Assembly: GCA_963678775.2 (NCBI GenBank)
Contig: CAXXGR010000007.1
Coordinates: 1-64,000 of the forward strand
DNA from: JBFHIJ01 sp963678775
GTDB lineage: Bacteria; Bacteroidota; Ignavibacteria; Kapaibacteriales; UBA2268
Reading direction: 5' to 3'
DNA length: 64,000 nucleotides
The first letter of the stretch is position 1, and each line of letters begins with the position of its first letter. Both the position numbers and the translations under genes were made by a program. This document shows, one piece after another, positions 46,414 through 55,156 of this stretch. Under the pieces are notes generated by a model. The model was given only the letters and a program-made list of their open reading frames with translations, did not search any database and was not told the origin of the DNA.

Positions 46414-48600
46414 CTACTTTTTCTTATTAGTTTCAGTGTTAGTATCAGGACTACTTTCTTTTGTGTCGCTACTATCTTTTTTTAAATCATTAAATGGGTT
46501 TTGTATATCTATAAAGCCACTGGGTTTCTCTAAATCCATATCTTTTAGTAAGCTTTTAGGATTATTGAATAACTGTTTGCTTTGCTCTAAAACTTCTTGC
46601 TGTTTAGCTTTTATTACATCCTTAGGATCTGTTTTCTTAGGATTTAATACATTCTTATTAGGATCAATATTTTGATCAAAAGAAGGACGTTTTAGGACTT
46701 GCTGCCCTTCACCGGCATTTTTGCCCTTTTCTAATTTAAAGTCAGATTTATTCTTCGGAATAAACTTATATTTCAAGTCGTTTTCTTCGCCATTTTCTAA
46801 AGCTATTTTGTAGTTAGTGCTAAATAAAATATCCTCAGCATACTTCGAACCCGGATACTTGTTAATTAGTTCCAGATAGTAAATTTTAGCACTGTCCAAA
46901 TTATCTAAATCTTTCTCATAAGTCCAGCCAATAGAGTATAGGGATTTAGGAGCTAAGGTATGTTTCGGATATTTTTCATACAGCGTTAGGAACTGATCTA
47001 TAGCAAAGTAATATTCGCCATAAGTTCTCAAATCTGCTCCTGAATTGTAAAGTTCTGCAACAGAATCAATTTCCATGGCTTCAGTAAATCCTAAAAGCTT
47101 GCCCGCTTCCGCAGAGTATTCCGTCAAAGGAAATTTATTGACAATTTCTTCGAGAATAGAATCTGCTACATAAGGATCAGATTCTTTGAGAATATGAGCA
47201 TAATTGAAATAATATTTGGCTGAAATTGTATCTTTTGTAGGGGCAACTTGTACTGCTAATTTATAATAATAAAATGCAGAATCAGGTTCGCCAAGCTTCT
47301 CTTGGACACGAGCCAAATCATAAAACGTTGCAGATAATTGTGGCCTTAATGTATCGGGTACAAATTCGTTGTTCTGAACTCTTATAAGTCCGGGTTCTGC
47401 TTCTGTTTTAAGTAAGTCCCATATATTTACGTTGTAGTAAATCTCTTCAGCAGCATCAAAGACAGGCCCTCTACTTGTGCGAGCTTTAGCAAAATAGCTG
47501 CGTGAAGAATTCCAATCATGTTCGTTAAAATAGTCCATCCCTCTTTCGTAATAGTAGCAATTGAGAGCAGAATTACTTACAAAAGCAGAGTCAGCGTATC
47601 TTTCGTACTCAGGTATAGAGTGTTCATCTTTCTGCAGTCGTTTTGACTGCATCCTTTCAATGTATACATAAGGTTTCCATTCTTCCCACTTTCTATCATT
47701 GTCCAAGTCATCTAAAATCTCTTCAGCTTCTTCATATTTTTCAAGTCTGTTCAGGCAAGCTGCTTCATAAAGATAGGATTCGAAAGTAGCAAGGTAATCA
47801 GGGCTGTAGTCTCTAGCCTTGATGAATTCAGTTTTTGCTCTTTCAAACTTAGCCATTCTATATAGCAAACCTGCCATAGCTACCTGCCATTCCGCTTTAT
47901 ACTTCCCATCATCAGTTTGGATAATAGCCTGTTTGTATGGGCGTAAAGCGGCCTCTAAATCAGCATTATAAAGAGCAAGTTCTGCCTCTAACTTAAATGC
48001 CTCTGACAAAATATCATAACGCTGAAGCTGCCAAGCAATATCAACAGTCCTGGAAAGCATTATCTTGCCGGAGTAGAACTTTCTTTGAATCAGCAAGGTT
48101 TTAGAAAGCAATAGATGTGCATCCGGTGACCACTCTCCACCAGGATATTTATCAATCAACTCACCGCATTTGATTTCTGCAGGGAGCCACTCACTTTTAT
48201 AGAAATAAGTTTTTGCCATTAAAAACAAAGTGCCCTCTACATATTTACTTTTAGGGTGCTTTGCTAGTATTTTAGAACCTTTGATAATCACCGAGTCAAG
48301 CTTGACTTTAACCGGTTGCAACTTATCTTTGGGAATGATAAATCCTTTCAGAAAGGGAGGTGTGCCTCTGTCTGTATCAATTTTGGAATATATGCTCGGA
48401 TCTGGGATATAAACGTGAGGAGTAACTCGAGTTTTTTCTTCGAAATAGTCGAACTCGTTTTCACTTTTATGCATGAGTTTTTGGGCATTGTAGTAAGTAT
48501 TAAAAAAAGTAGTAAAATTGTCGTACTGACGGCAACCAACTAACACTACAAGCGCAAAAACAGAAAGAAGCGTAATGATTTTATATTTTTGGAAAAGCAT
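46414..48600 (-). CDS. TPR lipoprotein, PorW/SprE-like
   Basis: 728 residues. A lipoprotein signal ends LVVLVGC. It is followed by FTTFFNTYYNAQKLMHKSEN, a block seen in SprE/PorW-like TPR lipoproteins of FCB bacteria. The body is many TPR-type helical pairs (ALRPYKQAIIQTDDGKYK, EPDSAFYYYKLAVQVAP, AIDQFLTLYEKYPKHTLAP). The last about 100 residues are Lys/Gln/Asn-rich and disordered. In Bacteroidota, PorW/SprE is an outer-membrane lipoprotein needed for type IX secretion and gliding. Assignment rests on the N-terminal block and architecture, so other TPR assembly factors remain possible. It is first of the run leading to the two-component genes. Confidence 0.65.
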   Translation of the reverse strand: MLFQKYKIITLLSVFALVVLVGCRQYDNFTTFFNTYYNAQKLMHKSENEFDYFEEKTRVTPHVYIPDPSIYSKIDTDRGTPPFLKGFIIPKDKLQPVKVKLDSVIIKGSKILAKHPKSKYVEGTLFLMAKTYFYKSEWLPAEIKCGELIDKYPGGEWSPDAHLLLSKTLLIQRKFYSGKIMLSRTVDIAWQLQRYDILSEAFKLEAELALYNADLEAALRPYKQAIIQTDDGKYKAEWQVAMAGLLYRMAKFERAKTEFIKARDYSPDYLATFESYLYEAACLNRLEKYEEAEEILDDLDNDRKWEEWKPYVYIERMQSKRLQKDEHSIPEYERYADSAFVSNSALNCYYYERGMDYFNEHDWNSSRSYFAKARTSRGPVFDAAEEIYYNVNIWDLLKTEAEPGLIRVQNNEFVPDTLRPQLSATFYDLARVQEKLGEPDSAFYYYKLAVQVAPTKDTISAKYYFNYAHILKESDPYVADSILEEIVNKFPLTEYSAEAGKLLGFTEAMEIDSVAELYNSGADLRTYGEYYFAIDQFLTLYEKYPKHTLAPKSLYSIGWTYEKDLDNLDSAKIYYLELINKYPGSKYAEDILFSTNYKIALENGEENDLKYKFIPKNKSDFKLEKGKNAGEGQQVLKRPSFDQNIDPNKNVLNPKKTDPKDVIKAKQQEVLEQSKQLFNNPKSLLKDMDLEKPSGFIDIQNPFNDLKKDSSDTKESSPDTNTETNKKK

Positions 48601-48772
48601 AAAAATCCCGTTTTATTCATGAATAATAGCCCTTAGCGTAACTATCACTCCACATTACCGCAATATAATAAAAAATGGCTAATATTAGCAACAATTCAAT
48701 CAGACGGAACGAAATAAGTGATATTTTTAAGCCAAGGATATATACTCTTATATATACACGGGGCGTATTTGC

Positions 48773-49582
48773 TTAGTTCATACTATGTGAAAATTGAGAA
48801 TTTTTATCATCAATTAGATTTTTAGTCAAATTATCTAATCTTCTTTTATCAACTCGTATCTTCATTTCAATTTCAAGGATACGATTTTTAAGCTTGATTT
48901 TTCTGGAAGTCACCCAAAAAGCATCTTTCAATTTCTCGCTGATTTTAAAAGAATCAGAATTTTTCAAGTCTTCTATTTTTTGCTTTTCCCTTTGGATTTG
49001 GATTTCAATCTGGCGAATCTCTGTACGTAGTGCGATTTCTTTTAGCTTGGGAGCGCTTATCTTATTACTGTTTTCTTCGCACAGAGCTGTGTGAAACATT
49101 CTTAGTCTGTCCAAGTTCTTTGAGCGATAAGCATCCTGCACATTATTCCAGTATTTCTCAAATAATTGAGAATCTCCATTCGCGTCAGGATGTAGCTTTT
49201 TTACGAGCTGTCTGTAGAGTTGCGGGATTTCATAGTTTACATTTACTTCGCAGTTATTCCTGATAGAAGCCTTAACCGAAGAGAATTCCTTTTCTACAAC
49301 CACGTCGACCATATTTAACGTTCTTTGAGAGATTCTTTCACCTTTGCGTATCTTGCCGTGAAGAATCTCCAGCCTTCTTTCGATTTCTGATTGTAAGCGA
49401 GATTTCTTCTTTAATTCCGATTCTAAAGTACCAAATACAGTATCATAGGTAAACATCACAGCTGGTTTTACCTCATGATTAAGTTTAAACCAATCATCTA
49501 AAATATTTAGCAACTCTTGTCTGTATTGTTCTTTTTGATTTAAAAGATCGCTTACAACAGAGGAACCCGAATCTTTAAACAT
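48773..49582 (-). CDS. J-domain (DnaJ-like) coiled-coil protein
   Basis: 269 residues. In the centre, LYRQLVKKLHPDANGDS with HPD at 131-133, followed by YWNNVQDAYRSKNLDRL, matches a J-domain: helix II, the HPD loop, helix III and the start of helix IV. The flanks (1-110 and 165-265) are charged, coiled-coil-forming helices. J-domains call on Hsp70 ATPase; this one is not a canonical DnaJ because it lacks the Gly/Phe region and zinc fingers. The partner and substrate are unknown. It stands between the AhpD-like gene and the TPR lipoprotein, separately transcribed after a 170-base gap. Confidence 0.8.
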   Translation of the reverse strand: MFKDSGSSVVSDLLNQKEQYRQELLNILDDWFKLNHEVKPAVMFTYDTVFGTLESELKKKSRLQSEIERRLEILHGKIRKGERISQRTLNMVDVVVEKEFSSVKASIRNNCEVNVNYEIPQLYRQLVKKLHPDANGDSQLFEKYWNNVQDAYRSKNLDRLRMFHTALCEENSNKISAPKLKEIALRTEIRQIEIQIQREKQKIEDLKNSDSFKISEKLKDAFWVTSRKIKLKNRILEIEMKIRVDKRRLDNLTKNLIDDKNSQFSHSMN

Positions 49583-49613
49583 TTGCTATATCTCCTTTCT
49601 TAACCTTCCATGT

Positions 49614-49949
49614 TTACTTGAGCTCGTCCAGAGCTTCCAGTGCAAACCTAAGATGCGGTATCACAATCGACCCGCCAATCACCAAAGCTATGTTGCAAGC
49701 TTCGTTTATTTCTTCAGGACTTGCACCTACTTCTACACTTTTCTCTAAATGGTATAGTATGCAATCATTGCACCTGAGTACCATAGAGCCTACTAAACCC
49801 ATCAGTTCTTTATTTTTAGCAGATATGGCGCCTTCTTCGTAGGTCTTAGTATCTAACGCTATAAATCGTTTAAAGGGCAGGAAATCCTGCTCCATTATCT
49901 TAGCATTGCCGCTTTCTCTTCTTGCATGGAAATCATCAAACTTTTTCAT
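49614..49949 (-). CDS. Carboxymuconolactone decarboxylase/AhpD-family protein
   Basis: 111 residues from the ATG at 49949 (MKKFDDFHARRES); an upstream ATG would add a poor hydrophobic leader. The family block NKELMGLVGSMVLRCNDCILYHLEKSVEVGAS has a Cys-x-x-Cys (CNDC) followed by His three residues on, as in AhpD peroxidase-reductase-like members. These use the Cys pair in peroxide detoxification or disulfide exchange. The normal length is about 100-120 residues. It lies 31 bases upstream of the J-domain gene... in reading order it precedes that gene on the opposite side of the terminator at 50162-50203. Confidence 0.85.
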   Translation of the reverse strand: MKKFDDFHARRESGNAKIMEQDFLPFKRFIALDTKTYEEGAISAKNKELMGLVGSMVLRCNDCILYHLEKSVEVGASPEEINEACNIALVIGGSIVIPHLRFALEALDELK

Positions 49950-50161
49950 AAAAATCAAATCTATTTTTGTCTGTAAACTAAAGTTTTCAATAAGTATGCC
50001 GATAATAATATGCTTTATATCTTTGATTGTAAAGATAAGTATAAGTAGTAAATATTGTGAGCTTAGTTTTCCACAATATTCTTGCATGCTAAATAGGAAA
50101 GCATTGATTTATAAGAGTATTAGAGATGCTACAAGGTTTTGTCGGAGTGAGACTTTAAGGA

Positions 50162-50203
50162 TAAAAAAAAAAGCAAGTATGAGGTATTCCTAAAACTTGC
50201 TTT
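50162..50203 (-). terminator. Terminator after the VWA-protein gene
   Basis: A 9 bp stem (AAAGCAAGT with ACTTGCTTT, 16-base loop), followed on the minus strand by ten T's. It lies about 57 bases downstream of the VWA gene stop at 50260. Confidence 0.85.
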
Positions 50204-50259
50204 CTGGTAAAGTATCTGAAATAATTGGATAAAATCAGCCTATGTGGCTAAAATTGACA

Positions 50260-52320
50260 TTACATTTGATCTTCATTTTTTGAAACTCTTGCTACCAACA
50301 TTTCTAAAAGAAGACATATCAATGTTGCAATTACAAAAAATTTCCAAAGCTCGGTGCCCAAACGCACTCTGGTGATTGACTCTTTTGGAGATTTGCCGTA
50401 ATCAATCATATTCACGGATGATGTACCGGCTATACTGCTAATAAACCTTTCTATAGACTCATCTTCAGCTTCAGTTAGGTCAGACTCTATTGTAGATGGG
50501 TTTACTGAGTAAATGCCTACAGGCTTACCATCAGAAGTTTCAATTTTGTAAGACCCCGGTATTTCATTATTACCAAATATGAGTTTATTACCACTAGGAA
50601 GCGAGACTTTATAAGTATAAGACTCTATTTTATTAGGATCTATAACTTTGAATTGCTCTTCGCCGGCAAACCTATTTTCAAGAGCTAATGATAACTTATC
50701 AGTAGGAGCGATAGTTAATAAATCCGTTTTCTTAGAATTAAGATATAAAATAGAACGATTGACTAAAGCAGGGAATAAACTTGTAATAGGAAAAGTGCCG
50801 GACTCTAAAGTAGGAGTCATCGACAAATACAACACTTTACCTTGTGCTATATTGATTTCTGAAAGCAAAGGTTTACCTAAAATACTTACAAGGTTTTTGC
50901 CTTGCTTGGAAGTAGTTAATCGGTTAATCTGTGGAGCTTCCAGTATTTTATTGCCGGAAGATGTTTGGAATACACCTTTAAAAAACGGGTGGTTTTGCTC
51001 GAATTCGTTGATAGGTACAGATCTATCAATAGTAAAGTTGCTATAATTTCCTAAGAAATAGGCATTGCTATTGACATTCGAACTATCCGGAGCAAATATC
51101 AAAGCTGATTTTCCTTCAGAGATATAAGAATTTAATGTGTTGGCAACGCTTGCTGACACAAATGTGCCATTATAAACTATCACATCGTATTTATTAAGAT
51201 CGATGCTATTGACCTCATCCTGTCTGAAATAGTCCAGATTATATCTGTCGGGAATCACTTCCAGTGCAGCTTTTAGGAAATCCATTGAATTAAATGCAGA
51301 AAAAACAGCGACTTTAGGAGATTTTTCAATTATAAAACCAAAATGGTATTTATTATCTGCGTCAAGCTCATCTGTTTCCAATTCTAAAACTGCGTCCACA
51401 AATCCTGATTCATTATACACTCCTGAAATAGAAATGGATTTAGTTTCCGAAGAGCTTATGTCAAACGTTCTCTGCGCTGATTTTTTCCCGTTAAAATAAA
51501 GATTCAGTATTGAATTTTCTATTTTTTGAGTGCCAAAGTTAGTAACATTGAGATTAATATTTACCGGAGAGCTTTTCTCGAAAATATTTGTCTCTACTTT
51601 AACTGAATCAATGCACAGATTTTCAATTTTACTGCCATCAGAAACAGGAATAAAATAGAAAGTAGGTGAGAAGTCTAAGTTCAAAGAATCTGTAAGACTA
51701 CGTACAAAATTTATATTTTGCATATCACTTACTACATAAACTTCTTTATTTATATTTTTTGACTCTTGCAGTAAAGTTAGAGCATCAAATACGGCTTGTT
51801 CAAAATTGACAGGGGCATAAGACAAATCCATATCTCTTATATTAGATTTTAAAGTAGCTCTGTTAGTGCTAAAATTATATCTATTTTTAGTAAGGCTTGA
51901 AGATATAGCAGGCATAATTATAGCTTCATCACCCGGCTTTAGGAAATCTATCAGCGCATTAGAATATGATATAGCATTTCTAAAACTATTGCCGGTGCCG
52001 GAATTTGCATCCATGCTGTAAGAGTTATCAATGATAATAACAGCGCCTGTTTTTGCAAATGATTCGAAGCCTGATATTGTACCCTCTATTGTAGGACGTG
52101 AAAAGGCAAGCACTGCGAAAATAATAGCCAGGGTTCTTAGTATCAGCAGTAAAATTTGCTTGAGCTTAACCCTCTTGATTTTAGTCTTTTTTAGTTCTTT
52201 GATAAATTTCAAAGAAGAAAACTCAACCTTCTTTAGTTTTCGGAGGTTGAGTAAATGTAAAAGTATAGGAATTGAGGCACCTATAAGCCCAATTAGTACT
52301 AAAGGGTTTAGAAAATTCAT
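50260..52320 (-). CDS. BatA-type VWA membrane protein
   Basis: 686 residues. The N-terminus (FLNPLVLIGLIGASIPILLH and a second helix at about 55-75) is the BatA membrane anchor, and the following KLKKVEFSSLKFIKEL segment is typical. A VWA domain starts at IIIDNSYSMD with a MIDAS DxSxS at 98-102. A long periplasmic beta-rich and GATase-like region follows (KVAVFSAFNSMDFLKAAL), and a last helix (FFVIATLICLLLEMLV) near the C-terminus. Bat-type proteins occur in Bacteroidota in aerotolerance loci with MoxR ATPases; here no MoxR gene is adjacent, so the role is uncertain. Confidence 0.88.
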   Translation of the reverse strand: MNFLNPLVLIGLIGASIPILLHLLNLRKLKKVEFSSLKFIKELKKTKIKRVKLKQILLLILRTLAIIFAVLAFSRPTIEGTISGFESFAKTGAVIIIDNSYSMDANSGTGNSFRNAISYSNALIDFLKPGDEAIIMPAISSSLTKNRYNFSTNRATLKSNIRDMDLSYAPVNFEQAVFDALTLLQESKNINKEVYVVSDMQNINFVRSLTDSLNLDFSPTFYFIPVSDGSKIENLCIDSVKVETNIFEKSSPVNINLNVTNFGTQKIENSILNLYFNGKKSAQRTFDISSSETKSISISGVYNESGFVDAVLELETDELDADNKYHFGFIIEKSPKVAVFSAFNSMDFLKAALEVIPDRYNLDYFRQDEVNSIDLNKYDVIVYNGTFVSASVANTLNSYISEGKSALIFAPDSSNVNSNAYFLGNYSNFTIDRSVPINEFEQNHPFFKGVFQTSSGNKILEAPQINRLTTSKQGKNLVSILGKPLLSEINIAQGKVLYLSMTPTLESGTFPITSLFPALVNRSILYLNSKKTDLLTIAPTDKLSLALENRFAGEEQFKVIDPNKIESYTYKVSLPSGNKLIFGNNEIPGSYKIETSDGKPVGIYSVNPSTIESDLTEAEDESIERFISSIAGTSSVNMIDYGKSPKESITRVRLGTELWKFFVIATLICLLLEMLVARVSKNEDQM

Positions 52321-52358
52321 ATTTCAAGACCTATCATATTCAAATTAGCTAAGCACTA

Positions 52359-52826
52359 CTATTCATCAGTAAAGTAGAACTCAGAAAGATCATCAAATTT
52401 AATATTTGTAACAATCCAGCCCATTTCAGGTGACTTATAAAAAGTAAATATCCATCGCATAGGATACTTTTCATGTAACCCTAGAAAGCGCAGTCTAATA
52501 TACGAAGGAGAAACTGTTTCAGAGCTTACTGCTTCATAAGATTTCAAATTTCCGTATAGTTGCATAGCTCTCTTTGTTTGAGAAATTAGCTGCTTGCGAG
52601 CCGCTTTCTTTTCAGCCAAAGGGCTATTGTTTAAAATACCATCAAAAGCTTCGACAATTTTTAGATTTATTACATTAGCAAAGAAATCGTTTGTCTTGTT
52701 TGTCAATTCAGTTGGTACGCCTATAAACTGCTGCTGCATAGAAGCAGAGTTTTCGCCTCCTGTTTGAGCAGAAGCATAGCTACCAAATAAACAAATCGAA
52801 AGGAACAGGGTAATAATAATTTTCAT
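52359..52826 (-). CDS. Small secreted protein of unknown function
   Basis: 155 residues with a signal peptide (ITLFLSICLFGSYASAQ). The mature part has helices (IVEAFDGILNNSPLAEKKAARK) followed by alternating beta strands (SPSYIRLRFLGLHEKYPMRW, WIVTNIKFDDLSEFYF). This resembles an NTF2-like or DUF4783-like alpha/beta fold, but I did not identify the family. It starts 20 bases after the pseudouridine synthase gene and precedes the VWA gene by 38 bases, all on the minus strand. Confidence 0.6.
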   Translation of the reverse strand: MKIIITLFLSICLFGSYASAQTGGENSASMQQQFIGVPTELTNKTNDFFANVINLKIVEAFDGILNNSPLAEKKAARKQLISQTKRAMQLYGNLKSYEAVSSETVSPSYIRLRFLGLHEKYPMRWIFTFYKSPEMGWIVTNIKFDDLSEFYFTDE

Positions 52827-52845
52827 ACATACTCCGGTTAGCTTA

Positions 52846-53622
52846 TTAGCCTTTCAAGTCTACTATTTTTTTTAAGGCACGAATTTCATTAGTTTTCAGG
52901 TGTCTATATTCACCCTTGTCCATACCTCTGACGTTTAAAGTCGCAAAATGTTTACGGTGAAGTTGTTTAACCAGATAGCCAAAATGTTCAAAAATTCTTC
53001 TGACTTCTCTATTTTTTCCTTCTCGGATAGACAAATGTATAACAGTTCTGTCTTTCGGGTCGAAAAGTAACTCTACCGGGCCGGTAGTGCCGTCTTCTAG
53101 TTTTACGCCTTTTACTATTTCTTCGCCATGTTCGGGTAGAAGAGGTTTGTCCAAGACTGCTCTATATACTTTTTCTACTTCGTAAGATGGATGTGTAAGA
53201 CGATTAGCCAACTCACCGTCATTTGTAAATAGAAGTACTCCGGTAGTGTTTCTGTCAAGTCTTCCCACGGGGTAAACCCTACTGGATGATTTAACAATAT
53301 CCATTACTGTTTTTCTACCTAAGTCATCACTGGTTGTTGTGATTGCATCTTTTGGTTTATTTAGTAAGATATACACAAATCTTATGATTTCCTTTACCGG
53401 ATCTCCGTTAACAGTTACAAAATCACTTTTAAGTACTTTTGTGCCTAACTCTTTTACAACTTTTCCGTTTACTTTAACAAGCCCCTGAGCTATCAGTTCG
53501 TCAGCTTTACGTCTGGAGCAAGTTCCACTATCTGCCAAGTATTTGTTTAGTCTTACAGGAGCATTAAGATCTTCTTTTGGCTCTCTGATGTCTTTTGGCT
53601 TATAATTCTTATTTGTTTTCAT
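52846..53622 (-). CDS. Ribosomal pseudouridine synthase, RluB/RsuA family
   Basis: 258 residues. An S4 RNA-binding domain at about 24-75 (RLNKYLADSGTCSRRKADEL, NGKVVKELGTKV) precedes the catalytic domain with the active Asp in VGRLDRNTTGVLLFTNDG, then REGKNREVRRIFEHFGY. It converts uridines of rRNA to pseudouridine, most likely in 23S or 16S rRNA. The Lys-rich first 20 residues are usual. It is divergent from the inositol cluster, and the region between contains two copies of a palindrome-like site. Confidence 0.92.
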   Translation of the reverse strand: MKTNKNYKPKDIREPKEDLNAPVRLNKYLADSGTCSRRKADELIAQGLVKVNGKVVKELGTKVLKSDFVTVNGDPVKEIIRFVYILLNKPKDAITTTSDDLGRKTVMDIVKSSSRVYPVGRLDRNTTGVLLFTNDGELANRLTHPSYEVEKVYRAVLDKPLLPEHGEEIVKGVKLEDGTTGPVELLFDPKDRTVIHLSIREGKNREVRRIFEHFGYLVKQLHRKHFATLNVRGMDKGEYRHLKTNEIRALKKIVDLKG

Positions 53623-53950
53623 TTCCCACCGGTATAAAATATTCTACTTACAAAAATACATATTTATAGACTAACAAAAAACACATATAATGAGAAACGA
53701 TTGCTATCTAAAAAATAATGAAACAAACGTTCGTTTTTAACGTCAAAGCAAATGAAGTTATTACAAATACAAAATTGCCTTTAGCTTGTAAAAATCCGCA
53801 ATTATTTGTTATGCGATTTAGTCAAGAGTACTAATGTAACTTACTATTCAGTAGCTTAAATCGACAATTTGTAAAATAATAATTTGAAATGTTAAAACAA
53901 CAATATATATTTGTACGAACGAACGTTAGATAAAATAATAAGTGAGTGTT
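53623..53950. promoter_or_regulatory. Divergent control region with two AACGTTCGTT boxes
   Basis: About 330 bases between the pseudouridine synthase and the nucleotidyltransferase. The 10-mer AACGTTCGTT occurs at 53726-53735 and, reverse-complemented, at 53918-53927. The first forms AAACG-TT-CGTTT (53725-53736); the second lies in GTACGAACGAACGTTAG, 24 bases before the start codon at 53951. This suggests operator sites for a dimeric repressor controlling the inositol cluster, inferred from sequence symmetry only. No coding frame was seen. Confidence 0.5.
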
Positions 53951-54649
53951 ATGAATTTTGGATTGATAGCTGCAGGAGAAGGATCTAGACTTAAAGCTGA
54001 AGGTTGGAAAAAATCCAAAGGATTGGCTGAACTTAATGGTGAGCCACTTATCAAGAGATTTCTTGATTTGGCTAATGACTTCAAGGCAGAAAAGATTTGC
54101 ATAATTGTCAATGAAGAGTCTCCGGAGCTACTAGAATATATAAATTCTTACCAAAGCGAATCGCCCATTTTGATTCAAGTAAAATCAACTCCAAGTTCTT
54201 TACATAGCTTCTATGAAATCTCACAATTTTCACAAACTGAATCAATTCTACTTTTTACGATTGATACAGTTTTTGACAGGAAAGAGTTTGAAAAGTTTTA
54301 TCTAAAGATAGAAACTACTCAGCACGACGGAGTGTGGGGAGTTACTAATTATGTGGATGATGAGAAACCACTTTATGTATCCATGGATGAAAGTGGTGTT
54401 ATCACTGGATTTCATGACGAAGGCGAATATGATTGTGTTACAGGTGGGTTTTACTATATGAAGCCTACTTTGCATAAACATTTAAAAACAGCTGTAGATG
54501 GTGGAATGTCCAGGATGAGAAATTTCCAGAGATTTTTAATTGAAATGAATCATAATATTTTGGGCTACAGATTTTCAAAGATTGTAGATGTAGACCATAT
54601 AAGCGACATCAAAAAAGCTGAAAAGTTTTTACAAGAAATACAAAGATAA
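53951..54649 (+). CDS. MobA-like nucleotidyltransferase of the inositol cluster
   Basis: 232 residues from the ATG at 53951 (a GTG three codons earlier is possible). The NTP-binding signature is LIAAGEGSRLKAEGW with KGLAELNGEPLI. A later FTIDTVFD holds the metal Asp, and the C-terminus VDVDHISDIKKAEKFL is typical of MobA-like sugar or inositol phosphate nucleotidyltransferases. In clusters with inositol-3-phosphate synthase and a CDP-alcohol phosphotransferase such an enzyme makes CDP-inositol. Here that is an inference; an activated sugar or other alcohol phosphate is possible. It heads a seven-gene plus-strand run. Confidence 0.72.
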   Translation: MNFGLIAAGEGSRLKAEGWKKSKGLAELNGEPLIKRFLDLANDFKAEKICIIVNEESPELLEYINSYQSESPILIQVKSTPSSLHSFYEISQFSQTESILLFTIDTVFDRKEFEKFYLKIETTQHDGVWGVTNYVDDEKPLYVSMDESGVITGFHDEGEYDCVTGGFYYMKPTLHKHLKTAVDGGMSRMRNFQRFLIEMNHNILGYRFSKIVDVDHISDIKKAEKFLQEIQR

Positions 54650-54675
54650 TTATTCAATAAAGCAGATCGCAAGAC

Positions 54676-55137
54676 ATGAGAAATATAATATTTATCATGA
54701 CGATTTTATTTTTCTTGCAGGGCTTATATTCCGCTGAAAATAAAAAATCAAATACAAAGAAAGGCACATTAATTGTAAAAGTGTCCAACTTGAGAACAAA
54801 CCAAGGGTATGTGGTTTGTCATCTGTTTGACGACCCAGATGCTTATCCTCTTAAATCCAAAAAAGCATTGATTTTTCAGGATGATTTAGATATCTCAGAT
54901 AGTACAGCCTCTTTTGTCTTTACCGATTTACCATATGGTGACTATGCATTTACGACTCACCATGACGAAAATGCTAATCACAAGATGGACAAAACTTGGT
55001 TAGGATTGCCTGCAGAAGGATGGGCTTGCTCGAAAAATGCTCAGGGTATATTAGGCGTCGGTCCTCCGGGTTTCAAAGAAGCTCACTTTCAGGTAAATAA
55101 AGATACCGTTATAGAATATGTTAAAATGAATTACTAA
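54676..55137 (+). CDS. DUF2141 exported protein
   Basis: 153 residues with a signal peptide (IIFIMTILFFLQGLYS). The mature protein carries the DUF2141 block: GTLIVKVSNLRTNQGYVVCH, LPYGDYAFTTHHDENANHKM and WACSKNAQGILGVGPPGFKE. DUF2141 domains are beta-sandwich, often secreted, of unknown role. The Asp/Glu/His-rich DENANHKMD resembles a calcium-binding loop. It lies 26 bases after the nucleotidyltransferase and 19 before the ATP-grasp gene, so it is a probable periplasmic partner of the cluster. Confidence 0.82.
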   Translation: MRNIIFIMTILFFLQGLYSAENKKSNTKKGTLIVKVSNLRTNQGYVVCHLFDDPDAYPLKSKKALIFQDDLDISDSTASFVFTDLPYGDYAFTTHHDENANHKMDKTWLGLPAEGWACSKNAQGILGVGPPGFKEAHFQVNKDTVIEYVKMNY

Positions 55138-55156
55138 ACTTGGGGAAGTAGATTAC

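Noticed and set aside
49950..50087. Longer start for the AhpD-like protein
   Set aside because: The extra 46 residues are hydrophobic and Ile-rich, unlike the family, and the ATG at 49949 gives the normal N-terminus and length.
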